Assembly (NCBI RefSeq): GCF_004211145.1
Contig: NZ_SEBS01000011.1
Coordinates: forward strand, 62,001-126,000
Direction of reading: 5' to 3'
Origin: Flavobacterium sp.
GTDB lineage: Bacteria; Bacteroidota; Bacteroidia; Flavobacteriales; Flavobacteriaceae
DNA: 64,000 bases
Position 1 is the stretch's first letter. Each line of letters starts with the position of its first letter. Shown here piece by piece: positions 38,297-46,078 of this stretch. Below the pieces are notes generated by a model, which worked only from the letters and a program-made list of their open reading frames with translations, was not told the origin of the DNA and searched no databases. Made by a program: the position numbers and the translations under genes.

Positions 38297-38400
38297 AAAA
38301 ACAAATCGCTCCAAAAAAAATCATCTTTTTCAGTTCATTTTTCAGCCATCGGCGATAATTCGGGCAGTTAAATTCTCTGCTTCGCAACTGCTCTTTGCAC

Positions 38401-38431
38401 TTTGCACTCTGCACTTTTTAACCTAAATTTG
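38401..38431 (+). promoter_or_regulatory. promoter of the glycosyltransferase gene
   Basis: TTTG at 38401-38404, 19 nt, TAAATTTG at 38424-38431, then 18 nt to the ATG at 38450. The -33 TTTG lies inside a short-word repeat (CTTTGCACTTTGCACTCTGC). Confidence 0.65.
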
Positions 38432-38449
38432 CACGTCAAAACGCCGCCT

Positions 38450-39556
38450 ATGCTCTTCATTACTTTCTGTCTTTTTGCGTTCATCGTTTTCGTGCAATTC
38501 CTTTATTACGTCGTGATTTTTGGGAAATTCGCGTTTTCGAAACCCCAAAAAAGTAACCCAAAACGCATTCCGGTTTCAGTTATCGTCTGCGCCAAAAACG
38601 AAGAGGAAAACGTGCGCGAATTCGTGCCTTTGCTCGCCCGGCAGGATTATCCCGATTTTGAGATCGTATTGATCGACGACGCGTCGAGCGACCATACGCT
38701 TGATGTTTTCGAGGAATTCGAGAGGCAATATTCGAACGTCCGATTGGTCAAAGTCGAAAACATCGAAGCATTTTGGGGCAACAAGAAATTCGCGCTCACA
38801 CTTGGCATCAAGGCCGCGACGAAGGAATATCTGCTGTTCACCGACGCCGATTGCAAACCGGCTTCCGACCAATGGATCAAGGAAATGACGTCTCGTTTTT
38901 CGGCCGACAAAACCATCGTTCTGGGTTACGGCGCGTATGACAAGATCCCGAATTCCTTCCTCAATAAACTCATCCGATTCGAAACGGTTTTGACCGTCGT
39001 GCAATATTTTTCATGGGCGAAGGCCGGGCATCCGTATATGGGCGTCGGACGGAATCTCGCATACAAGAAAGAGGAATTCTTTAATGTGAACGGTTTCATC
39101 GACCACATGAAAATCCGTTCGGGCGACGATGACCTTTTCATCAACCAGGCCGCTACGGATACGAATACGACGATTTGTTATTCGCCCGAGAGTTTCACGT
39201 ATTCGGAACCAAAAAAGACCTACAAGGACTGGTTCTCCCAAAAACGCCGACATGTTTCGACGGCCAAGCACTACAAATCGTTTGACAGGACGCAATTGGG
39301 TCTTTTTTATTTGGTCCAGGTGCTGTTCTTTGTACTTCCGACTGTACTTTTGGCGTTTCAGTTCATGTGGATTTACGTGCTCGCGATCATCGGATTCCGT
39401 TATTTGTTCACTTGGATAACGCTTGGATTGGCCGCGGGGAAACTGCGTGAAAAGGACACGATGTATTGGTTTCCGATCATCGAGATCGCGCTTATCTTCA
39501 CGCAATTGAATATCTTTATAACCAACGTTTTCTCAAAACCCGTGCATTGGAAATAA
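38450..39556 (+). CDS. family 2 glycosyltransferase, membrane-bound
   Basis: 368 residues from MLFITFCLFAFIVFVQFLYY, since the promoter lies between this ATG and an upstream in-frame one at 38402. N-terminal membrane helix, GT-A domain with SVIVCAKNEEENV, VLIDDASSDHT and the metal-binding FTDADCKP (DxD), an SGDDDLF motif and QKRRH (QxxRW-like), then two C-terminal membrane helices. It belongs with processive or polymer-forming GT2 enzymes of surface glycan assembly. The sigma factor gene overlaps its end. Confidence 0.9.
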   Translation: MLFITFCLFAFIVFVQFLYYVVIFGKFAFSKPQKSNPKRIPVSVIVCAKNEEENVREFVPLLARQDYPDFEIVLIDDASSDHTLDVFEEFERQYSNVRLVKVENIEAFWGNKKFALTLGIKAATKEYLLFTDADCKPASDQWIKEMTSRFSADKTIVLGYGAYDKIPNSFLNKLIRFETVLTVVQYFSWAKAGHPYMGVGRNLAYKKEEFFNVNGFIDHMKIRSGDDDLFINQAATDTNTTICYSPESFTYSEPKKTYKDWFSQKRRHVSTAKHYKSFDRTQLGLFYLVQVLFFVLPTVLLAFQFMWIYVLAIIGFRYLFTWITLGLAAGKLREKDTMYWFPIIEIALIFTQLNIFITNVFSKPVHWK

Positions 39557-40098
39557 GCGAATACATAGAAAAGGCCAAAACCGGAGACCAGACGGCCTTT
39601 ACGTATTTGCTTGACCATTACTGGAACGAGGTGTACGGATTCATGCTCAAACGCACCGAGAATGAGACCGACGCCGAAGATATCACGATAGAAACCTTCG
39701 GGAAAGCGTTCGACAAGATCGCGGCCTACAATCCCGAATTCCAATTCAACACCTGGCTCATCGCGATCGCGAAAAACGTGCACATCGATATGTTGCGCAA
39801 ACGCCGGAAAGCACTTTTTCTGGACATTACCGACGAAGATGACGAACTCGCCTACGATGTCGCCGACACCGCTCCGTCGCCCGAGGACAAACTCATCACC
39901 GAACAAAATTTATCGAGCCTGTTGCAATGCATCAAACAGCTCAAGCCGCATTATCAGGAAGTGATCCAACTGCGATACTTTCAGGAATTGTCGTATCAGG
40001 AAATCGCCGACGAGCTCAAAGAACCTTTGACGAACGTGAAGGTGAAGTTGTTGCGGGCGAAGAAGTTGTTGGCGGAGGTTATTGAGAATCGGAGGTAG
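39547..40098 (+). CDS. RNA polymerase sigma-70 family (ECF-like) factor
   Basis: 183 residues from a TTG start (LEISEYIEKAKTGDQTAF), overlapping the glycosyltransferase stop by 10 bp; a longer frame from 39466 reads through coding sequence of that gene and is unlikely. Region 2 with DAEDITIETFGKAFDKIAAY and FNTWLIAIAKNVHIDMLRKR; region 4 with YQEVIQLRYFQELSYQEIAD and NVKVKLLRAKKLL. No anti-sigma gene is adjacent, so its control is unclear. Confidence 0.88.
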   Translation: MEISEYIEKAKTGDQTAFTYLLDHYWNEVYGFMLKRTENETDAEDITIETFGKAFDKIAAYNPEFQFNTWLIAIAKNVHIDMLRKRRKALFLDITDEDDELAYDVADTAPSPEDKLITEQNLSSLLQCIKQLKPHYQEVIQLRYFQELSYQEIADELKEPLTNVKVKLLRAKKLLAEVIENRR

Positions 40099-40104
40099 GC
40101 GTTT

Positions 40105-40300
40105 TTTGGACACACTGCGGTTGGGACACGCTGCGCTTTAGACACGCTTCGCTTGGGACACGCTGCGCTTGGGATTCGATTTCGGTGGAAGAAATTTGGG
40201 GTTTGATTTGCGTTTTGGGTGAAATGAGACGCTGCGCTTTGGACACGTTGCGCTTTGGACACGTTGCGCTTGGGACACGGTGCGCTTTGGATTCGATTTC
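40105..40300. repeat. 16-bp tandem repeats, first locus
   Basis: Units of exactly 16 bp related to TTTGGACACGCTGCGC run from 40105 to 40168 and from 40222 to 40285. Each run is followed by the same longer segment beginning GGATTCGATTTCGGTG, so about 110 bp is itself duplicated. The same unit in reverse orientation forms the array at 51818. The 279-base gap holds no gene I can see. Confidence 0.8.
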
Positions 40301-40377
40301 GGTGAAAGGAAGTTTGGGTTTTGATTTGGGTTTTGGTTGGCTGACACCATTTATTTGCTGCAATTAGATTTAGATCG

Positions 40378-40944
40378 ATGGATTGGATGTTCGTTTTGAT
40401 AGTTGCTGTTTTCGCGGTTCCGACGTATTTTTTGGTGAGATTGCTTATCGGGAAATCGATTGTGGATTTGCGAAAACGAAAAATTGCGGTTTGGATCACG
40501 ACGATTTGCGCGACTCCGTTGGCGATTATCGGAACGATTTGGTTTGTCGTTTGGTGCGTGAGTTATCATCCGACGCGGGATTTCGATAGGATGCGGTGGA
40601 AAAATGACGACCGACATCGGTATGAATTGTCGGAAAACCTTATCGACAGCAAATTATTGGTCGGGAAAACAAAGCAGCAAGTCATTTTTATTTTGGGCGA
40701 AGAAGACAACCCGATTGCTTCAAACGAATGGGAATACGACCTAGGATTGAAACCGTCGATCCTGGCTTTTGACAATGACATTTTTGGTGATCGAATTCGA
40801 CAATGGAAAAGTGGTTCGCGTGAGCCAGCATACGAGTTAAACGTGCGAAAAGCAATCGATGAAGATATTCATTTCAATAATTTTGGGCGTTTTAGTTATC
40901 GGAATTGCATTTATGTGGTTGCTGTTGGGCGCCTCGTCCCATAA
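40378..40944 (+). CDS. small membrane protein, probably frameshifted at 40781-40785
   Basis: As read, 188 residues with two N-terminal membrane helices (MDWMFVLIVAVFAVPTYFLV; ITTICATPLAIIGTIWFVVW) and a soluble tail with LVGKTKQQVIFILGEEDNP, recalling SmpA/OmlA-type folds. Past a run of five T at 40781-40785 the open frame becomes implausible and overlaps the next gene by 86 bp. If one T is removed the protein ends DNDILVIEFDNGKVVRVSQH at a TAA at 40840, giving 153 residues and a clean 18-nt gap to the next gene. This may be a sequencing error or a real mutation. Confidence 0.65.
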   Translation: MDWMFVLIVAVFAVPTYFLVRLLIGKSIVDLRKRKIAVWITTICATPLAIIGTIWFVVWCVSYHPTRDFDRMRWKNDDRHRYELSENLIDSKLLVGKTKQQVIFILGEEDNPIASNEWEYDLGLKPSILAFDNDIFGDRIRQWKSGSREPAYELNVRKAIDEDIHFNNFGRFSYRNCIYVVAVGRLVP

Positions 40945-41260
40945 CGTTCCGCTTTCGAGCCATGTGTCGTGTGCGGCGATTTTGCTGGTTTTAATTACGC
41001 TTTTGGCTATCGTGAATCGGATTTGGCACAGACTGAAATCATTCATCGCGATTGCGACGGTCGAGTTGCTTATCATTTTTAGTTATAAATTCCTCCAACC
41101 GAAATGCGAACCGTGCTTACCCGATGATTTTTGCCCGCCTTGCGAATCGACCCAACAACTGGTTTTACGGTATTTTGCTCTAACAATAATATTCACATTT
41201 TTGCTTTGGCAGATCGTCAAAGCCGCCAAAACTCCTGCTCGTCGCCGGGCCAATAAATAA
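40859..41260 (+). CDS. small membrane protein, unknown
   Basis: 133 residues with four membrane helices: MKIFISIILGVLVIGIAFMW, SCAAILLVLITLLAIVNRIW, FIAIATVELLIIFSYKFLQ and VLRYFALTIIFTFLLWQIV. A short loop with CEPCLPDDFCPPC carries four cysteines. The first 50 residues are repeated in the next small gene, with the signature GASSHNVP-SSHVSCA. Function unknown. Confidence 0.65.
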   Translation: MKIFISIILGVLVIGIAFMWLLLGASSHNVPLSSHVSCAAILLVLITLLAIVNRIWHRLKSFIAIATVELLIIFSYKFLQPKCEPCLPDDFCPPCESTQQLVLRYFALTIIFTFLLWQIVKAAKTPARRRANK

Positions 41261-41271
41261 TAATATAATCC

Positions 41272-41448
41272 GTGAAATCATTCATTTCAATAATCTTAGG
41301 AATCGCAATTCTCGCCGTGGGATTTTTTTGGTTGATGCTCGGCGCTTCGTCGCACAATATTCCGGCGTCAAGTCATTTTTCATGCGCGGTGATTTTGTTG
41401 GTGTTGTCGACACTTTTTTGGCTCAACATGGGCTCGCGCGAAAAATGA
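41272..41448 (+). CDS. short tandem paralogue of the 40859 gene
   Basis: 58 residues from a GTG start. VKSFISIILGIAILAVGFFW followed by LMLGASSHNIPASSHFSCA is clearly homologous to the N-terminal half of the protein upstream; it ends at LNMGSREK. It lacks the cysteine loop and the last two helices, so it is either a truncated duplicate or a short membrane peptide gene. The gap to the previous stop is 11 nt. Confidence 0.5.
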   Translation: MKSFISIILGIAILAVGFFWLMLGASSHNIPASSHFSCAVILLVLSTLFWLNMGSREK

Positions 41449-41520
41449 AACGTAAATGCGGTGTCCAAAATTTTTATCAGATGCGGATTATCGTAATTTG
41501 CACACGGTAAACCAGAAACC

Positions 41521-42330
41521 ATGACGCGATTTTCTTTCTTTATTTCAATTTTGGCTTTTCAGAACAATCTGATCGGGCAGGAATGTAAAATCCCGCCAAC
41601 ATTGGAAACAGAACTGGCATACGTTTCGACAACTGCCTCGTTCGGCGAAAAGGATTTCTACCGGATCAACACCTTGCTTTTTGAATTGCAGGCCGACAGT
41701 TTGAAAACGCTGCCGTATTGCCCATCTTATTCCGACAATATCCGACGCCTGTTCGATTCGGAAAACCCCAATAAACGCGTACTCGCCTATCGTTTGATCG
41801 GTTCGGCGAAAGATCCGGCGTTCAATGTCGAACTCAGGAACCGACTGAAATCGGACGAGAACTCCCTATTAAAAACCTGGAGCGCGATCGCCGTCCTGGA
41901 AAACGATTGTGCATCGGCTTCCGACGATATTTTCCGGCTGCTTTCGGCCCCGCCTGAAGGATTGCCTGGCGACGTTTTGATAAATATGTACGCGCGATGC
42001 GATCAGGACGCGGTCAAGAAAACATGCTGGAAATTTGTCGATTCGCCGGTAAGAAGCGAGCAGATAATCGCGATCCAATGCCTGTCGACTTTCGGGACAG
42101 ATAAAGAATTACAGGCGAAACTCATGGAATTCCTAAACACTTGGGAAGGCGATTACAAAGGCTGGGTAATTGCCGCAATGGCCATGCAACACATGGGAAA
42201 TTTGAGTCCGTTCTTGAAAAAATATGCCGAAGTCGAGAACCTGCGGGACGTCGTGATCCGCGCATTGTTGCACAGTCCCACAAAGGCCGACGTCGCTCTC
42301 GCCAAGCAACTCGAGAAAGAAAAAAAATAA
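41521..42330 (+). CDS. secreted HEAT-like repeat protein
   Basis: 269 residues. Signal peptide MTRFSFFISILAFQNNLIGQ, then helical repeats of HEAT type: NKRVLAYRLIGSAKDPAFNV, LKTWSAIAVLENDCASASDD, RSEQIIAIQCLSTFGTDKEL and YKGWVIAAMAMQHMGN. No catalytic motif. Upstream sequence TCGTAATTTGC is close to, but not an exact, -7 element. Function unknown. Confidence 0.7.
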   Translation: MTRFSFFISILAFQNNLIGQECKIPPTLETELAYVSTTASFGEKDFYRINTLLFELQADSLKTLPYCPSYSDNIRRLFDSENPNKRVLAYRLIGSAKDPAFNVELRNRLKSDENSLLKTWSAIAVLENDCASASDDIFRLLSAPPEGLPGDVLINMYARCDQDAVKKTCWKFVDSPVRSEQIIAIQCLSTFGTDKELQAKLMEFLNTWEGDYKGWVIAAMAMQHMGNLSPFLKKYAEVENLRDVVIRALLHSPTKADVALAKQLEKEKK

Positions 42331-42389
42331 TTTAAATCGTTGCGCAAGCAAAAAACGTACGCTATCTCGTCGGCTCGACTTTACAAGTC

Positions 42390-42794
42390 TTAAGCGCTGA
42401 ATTCGTGAACCAAAGTCTTCGCCTTCTCGACGATATCATTCCCATCGCTCGAAACGAAAACAATTCGATACACATCGTATTGGTTCGCGTCCTTCAACGA
42501 TTTTTTTAGTAGTGAAGCTACTGATTTTGCGAGTTCCCCTACCGTGTGTGGATCTTCGGGCAGATTTTTCGGGTTGATAACGCTGAATTCCAACGATGAG
42601 ATCGTTTCTTTACCTGATTTACTTTCCTTGCCTTTCATGTCGACTGATTCACACGACACAATTTCGTTGAATTATTTCTCAATGACTGTCGTGTCTTTGT
42701 TGAAAACAGGCGGCTTCTCGCTGTTTGTCGTGAACGTACATGAAAGGATAATCACCGAGACGAACGCAGTGAAAAAAAAGTTTCGGATTCTCAT
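42390..42794 (-). pseudogene. small lipoprotein gene with in-frame stop
   Basis: From the ATG at 42794 the frame reads MRIRNFFFTAFVSVIILSC (a lipoprotein signal with lipobox ILSC), then TFTTNSEKPPVFNKDTTVIE, K, and a TAA at 42674-42672. The same frame stays open beyond the stop for the remaining 94 codons (FNEIVSCESVDMKGKES ... VEKAKTLVHEFSA). The second part could start alone at a GTG at 42659 but would then be a cytoplasmic fragment of 89 residues. A single-base change in an ancestral codon explains the pattern. Upstream, 42795-43113 is AT-rich and holds no gene I can see. Confidence 0.55.
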
Positions 42795-43113
42795 TTTGCA
42801 TTTTTTTTGTCGGTTGCTAATTAATAAAAGTAGGTCAGTAACCAAAATTGGAACGAAGGCGATTTCATGGTAGCTTTCCTACCGACCTCATTTTGACAAA
42901 CCGTCCCAACTTTTTGCCTCCATTATTCATCTTTCAAACAATGCGTTCAGGTAACAGTTTATTTTTTTATCCAAAAAAGATTCAATGTGCAGCGCGTCCA
43001 AAAAAAATTAACATTAACACAATTTTTCGCTCACCGAATCAGTTATCAAAGTAACACTCAATCGTTTTCGAAAATGAAACATAATTACCTAACCATTTTA
43101 AAATAAATTAATT

Positions 43114-43932
43114 ATGTCACAAACCAGTATTTTTGAAAAGCGTTGGCTTGATCTCGTGTTCGAAGGGAAAAACAAAGCCTACGGCGCTTACCAGTTACGG
43201 CTCGAAAACAGGCGAACCACGATTCTCGCCATGTTGTACGCACTTTTGTTCATCGGAGGCGTTTCAGGAGGTGGATTCTTGTTGAGTTCGTTCGGAAATA
43301 AACCCGGCATCGACTCGCTTTCGCCAATAGAAAACGATTCGATCGTAGTGGTCGACCTTGATTACCCGAAGCCGCCAATCGAACCGATCGCACCAAAACC
43401 ACCAGTCGATGCGCCACCGTCGACCTCTGAACCGATAGACGATTGGAGAACCGATCCCGTAGTCGCACCGCCGATCGATGCGAATACCGATCCTATCGAA
43501 AACCCACCGGCAACACCGGCTGCGACTCCCGGAAGCGGAACCGATACCGGCGGCGTGACTGACGGCGGAACTCCCGGAGGTACGTCAACCGGAACCGAAA
43601 ACATACCTGACAACAGTCCCGTTGGAACCGCAGTCCTCGATCGCCAACCGATGTTCCCGGGCGGAATGCAGGCGTTCTACACTTACGTCGGGAATAATTT
43701 TGAGAAACCGGAGGCCAACGACGAAGCCGCGATCCGAATTTTCGTGTCGTTCGTAATCGAAAAAGACGGCACGATGACCGATATCGTCGTGAAGAACAAA
43801 CCCGGCTACGCGCTCGAAAAAGAAGCAGTGCGCGTATTGAAATCCCTGCGCAAAAAATGGACGCCGGGCGTGAAGAACGGGCAACCGATGCGCGTATTGT
43901 ATACGCTTCCGATTACGATTAAACCCGAGTAA
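43114..43932 (+). CDS. energy transducer TonB
   Basis: 272 residues. Cytoplasmic N-terminus with EKRWLDLVFEGKNKAYGAYQ, a motif of flavobacterial TonB/ExbD-linked proteins, one membrane helix (about 38-58), a Pro-rich periplasmic spacer (PKPPIEPIAPKPPVDAPP), a Gly/Thr-rich linker, and a TonB-C domain (PMFPGGMQAFYTYVGNNF, FVIEKDGTMTDIVVK, KKWTPGVKNGQPMRV). It passes proton-motive energy to outer-membrane receptors. Unlike the two proteins at 10770 and 11221 it has all classical parts. Confidence 0.9.
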   Translation: MSQTSIFEKRWLDLVFEGKNKAYGAYQLRLENRRTTILAMLYALLFIGGVSGGGFLLSSFGNKPGIDSLSPIENDSIVVVDLDYPKPPIEPIAPKPPVDAPPSTSEPIDDWRTDPVVAPPIDANTDPIENPPATPAATPGSGTDTGGVTDGGTPGGTSTGTENIPDNSPVGTAVLDRQPMFPGGMQAFYTYVGNNFEKPEANDEAAIRIFVSFVIEKDGTMTDIVVKNKPGYALEKEAVRVLKSLRKKWTPGVKNGQPMRVLYTLPITIKPE

Positions 43933-43956
43933 ACACAAGAATGGAATTTAACTTGG

Positions 43957-43981
43957 CAGGCCTTTGGGCCTGTTTTTTTTT
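43957..43981 (+). terminator. intrinsic terminator
   Basis: Stem CAGGCC/GGCCTG, loop TTTG, then nine T; 25 nt after the TonB gene. Confidence 0.9.
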
Positions 43982-44082
43982 GTTTTCTAAATTGAAGATT
44001 TTAGATTGCCGATTTTAATTGTAAAGATCCCGGTCAAAATTTCGATCATCTTTTCGGTCTAGAACTTTCTGGCCTGCATCCG

Positions 44083-44158
44083 TAAATCTGTAAATCTGAA
44101 ATCTGTGAATCTGAAAATCTGAAATTTGTAAATCTGTAAATCTGTAAATCTAAAATCT
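44083..44158. repeat. TAAATCTG-type short-word tandem repeat
   Basis: About nine imperfect copies of an 8-9 nt word (GTAAATCT, GAAATCT, GAAAATCT) in a row, ending at the 3' end of the PhnA-like gene. Confidence 0.65.
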
Positions 44159-44366
44159 AAACTTTCTTCACGAATTCCGTCCTCAAAACCATCGCCGTCT
44201 TATTCACGCGGCAATCGATTTCAGCGGGATCATCGGTAAGTTTTATGTTGTTGACTTTGGTGCCGCGTTTGATCACGTCGCTTGAACCGCGAACTTTCAG
44301 GTCTTTGATGACCGTTACCGAATCGCCGTCGTTGAGGATGTTTCCGTTGCTGTCTTTTGTTTCCAT
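44157..44366 (-). CDS. PhnA-like (YjdM C-terminal) domain protein
   Basis: 69 residues. METKDSNGNILNDGDSVTVI, KDLKVRGSSDVIKRGTKVNN and DCRVNKTAMVLRTEFVKK match the C-terminal SH3-like domain of the PhnA/YjdM family; the N-terminal zinc ribbon of longer members is absent. This short form is common in Bacteroidota. The name alkylphosphonate utilisation protein is historical and function is unproven. Short-word repeats flank it on both sides. Confidence 0.85.
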   Translation of the reverse strand: METKDSNGNILNDGDSVTVIKDLKVRGSSDVIKRGTKVNNIKLTDDPAEIDCRVNKTAMVLRTEFVKKV

Positions 44367-44372
44367 TTTTTA

Positions 44373-44667
44373 AGTGCCTGAGTGAATGAGTGCCTGAGTG
44401 CCTGAGTGCCTGAGTTCGAATAATTAGGGATAACACTTATTTTTTCGATTCGAACACGCCGACAATTGAGGACGATTTGTCTGCAAAACTACGAAATCAC
44501 TTGAGTTGAAATTACGCAATGGTATTTAAAATAATTTGCTTTCGTGAAATTTTGCTCCGACGTGTCGATCTCGACTTATCAACTAACTCTCTAATGTCAA
44601 TCCGATCGGACAATTTCTTCGAAACGAAAACCTCTCAGGCACTCAGGCACTCATTTACTCAGGCACT
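44373..44667. repeat. inverted pair of AGTGCCTG-word tandem arrays
   Basis: Left arm 44373-44414 and right arm 44634-44667. The arms mirror each other at 33 of 34 positions, including the same irregular word in the middle (GAATGAGTGCC / TAAATGAGTGCC). The 220-nt interior is AT-rich and holds no gene I can support; it and the arms fill the 346-base gap upstream of the MFS gene. Confidence 0.75.
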
Positions 44668-44685
44668 ATCGAAGCACTATTTCAT

Positions 44686-44693
44686 TACTTTTG
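44686..44693 (+). promoter_or_regulatory. -7 box of the MFS transporter gene
   Basis: TACTTTTG, an exact TAnnTTTG match, 19 nt before the ATG at 44713. It lies just outside the right arm of the AGTGCCTG repeat. Confidence 0.55.
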
Positions 44694-44712
44694 ATCAACC
44701 AACCAACCAAAA

Positions 44713-45957
44713 ATGCAATCATTCACCACTTCCCAAAAGCTCGGGCATTTGTTCAGCTTTCCAGTAATCGTGGCCGCACTCGGCTATTTCGTTGATATTT
44801 ATGACCTGTTGCTTTTCGGGATCGTGCGCGTCCCAAGCTTGGAATCGCTCGGCGTCGATGCCGACAAAGCCGGGACGTTGATCTTGAATTTCCAGATGAC
44901 GGGACTGCTGCTCGGCGGAATCTTATGGGGAATCTTGGGCGATCGAAAAGGACGGCTTTCAGTGTTGTTTGGATCAATACTCGTATATTCTCTCGCGAAC
45001 ATCGCCTGTGGTTTCCTTCCATATTTACCGTCCGACAATATCGTCGCGCTCTATGCGACGTTGCGTTTCATAGCCGGCGTCGGTTTGGCGGGCGAACTCG
45101 GAGCCGGAATCACGCTGGTTTCTGAAAGCCTGCCGAAAGAACTGCGTGCCATCGGAACTTCAATGGTCGCCGGATTCGGGCTTTTAGGCGCTGTCGTCGC
45201 GAACTTCACCGTGGAACTTTCAGGCGATTGGGCGACGGCGTACTTCATCGGCGGCGGGCTCGGTCTGTTGTTGCTTTTCCTGCGCATCGGCGTACTCGAA
45301 AGCGGCATGTTCGAGCAGATCGAACACAAGGAGCACATCAAAAAAGGAAATTTCCTTTCGCTTTTCACGAATTCGAGGCGTTTTGTGAAATACTTGAAAT
45401 GTATCGCGATCGGTTTGCCCACGTGGTTTTGCGTCGGAATTTTGGCCGTCATGGGCAATCAGTTCGCACCATCTTTCGGCATTGAAAGCATCAATCCGGG
45501 AAAGGCAATCATGTGGACGTACGTCGGGATTTCGATCGGCGATTTCGCGAGCGGTTTCATTTCGCACGCGTTGCATTCGCGCAAGAAGGCGATTTTTTAC
45601 ATGATGGTTTTTACGGCGATCGGAATCGGATTCATGCTTTTCGGAGGCTCGAAATCTGAGAGTCATTATTATTTCTTTTGCATCTGGCTTGGTCTCGGCA
45701 CCGGATATTGGGCACTTTTCGTAACGGTCGCGGCTGAGCAGTTCGGCACCAACATCCGCAGCACGGCGACGACCACGGTTCCGAATATGGTGCGCGGCTT
45801 ATTGCCTGTGATGTTGTTCGGGTTCGACTTTTTCAAGTTGCACGCGAGTGTCGTGTGGTCAGCGATCATTGTGGGAAGCATCGTTTTCGTACTCGCGATC
45901 TACTCAACGCTGACAATTCCCGAAACACACGGTCGCGACTTGGAATTCACTGAATAA
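44713..45957 (+). CDS. MFS transporter (metabolite:H+ symporter-like)
   Basis: 414 residues, about 12 membrane helices. The loop between helices 2 and 3 reads GILGDRKGRLSVLFGS (the MFS signature DRxGRR/K), and GAGITLVSESLPKELRAIGT follows helix 4, as in sugar-acid and aromatic-acid symporters. After helix 6 there is a basic loop (EHKEHIKKGN). The substrate is not evident; no catabolic gene is next to it. Confidence 0.88.
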   Translation: MQSFTTSQKLGHLFSFPVIVAALGYFVDIYDLLLFGIVRVPSLESLGVDADKAGTLILNFQMTGLLLGGILWGILGDRKGRLSVLFGSILVYSLANIACGFLPYLPSDNIVALYATLRFIAGVGLAGELGAGITLVSESLPKELRAIGTSMVAGFGLLGAVVANFTVELSGDWATAYFIGGGLGLLLLFLRIGVLESGMFEQIEHKEHIKKGNFLSLFTNSRRFVKYLKCIAIGLPTWFCVGILAVMGNQFAPSFGIESINPGKAIMWTYVGISIGDFASGFISHALHSRKKAIFYMMVFTAIGIGFMLFGGSKSESHYYFFCIWLGLGTGYWALFVTVAAEQFGTNIRSTATTTVPNMVRGLLPVMLFGFDFFKLHASVVWSAIIVGSIVFVLAIYSTLTIPETHGRDLEFTE

Positions 45958-46078
45958 CAGCACAATAACTCGTTTCGCTAAAGTGTAAATCCTCTATCAT
46001 GGAATGTTAAAAGTCAGATTTTTAAGACGCCTTTTGTCTTTTATTTCTTAACTTACCGATTAAACAATAACAACTTAC

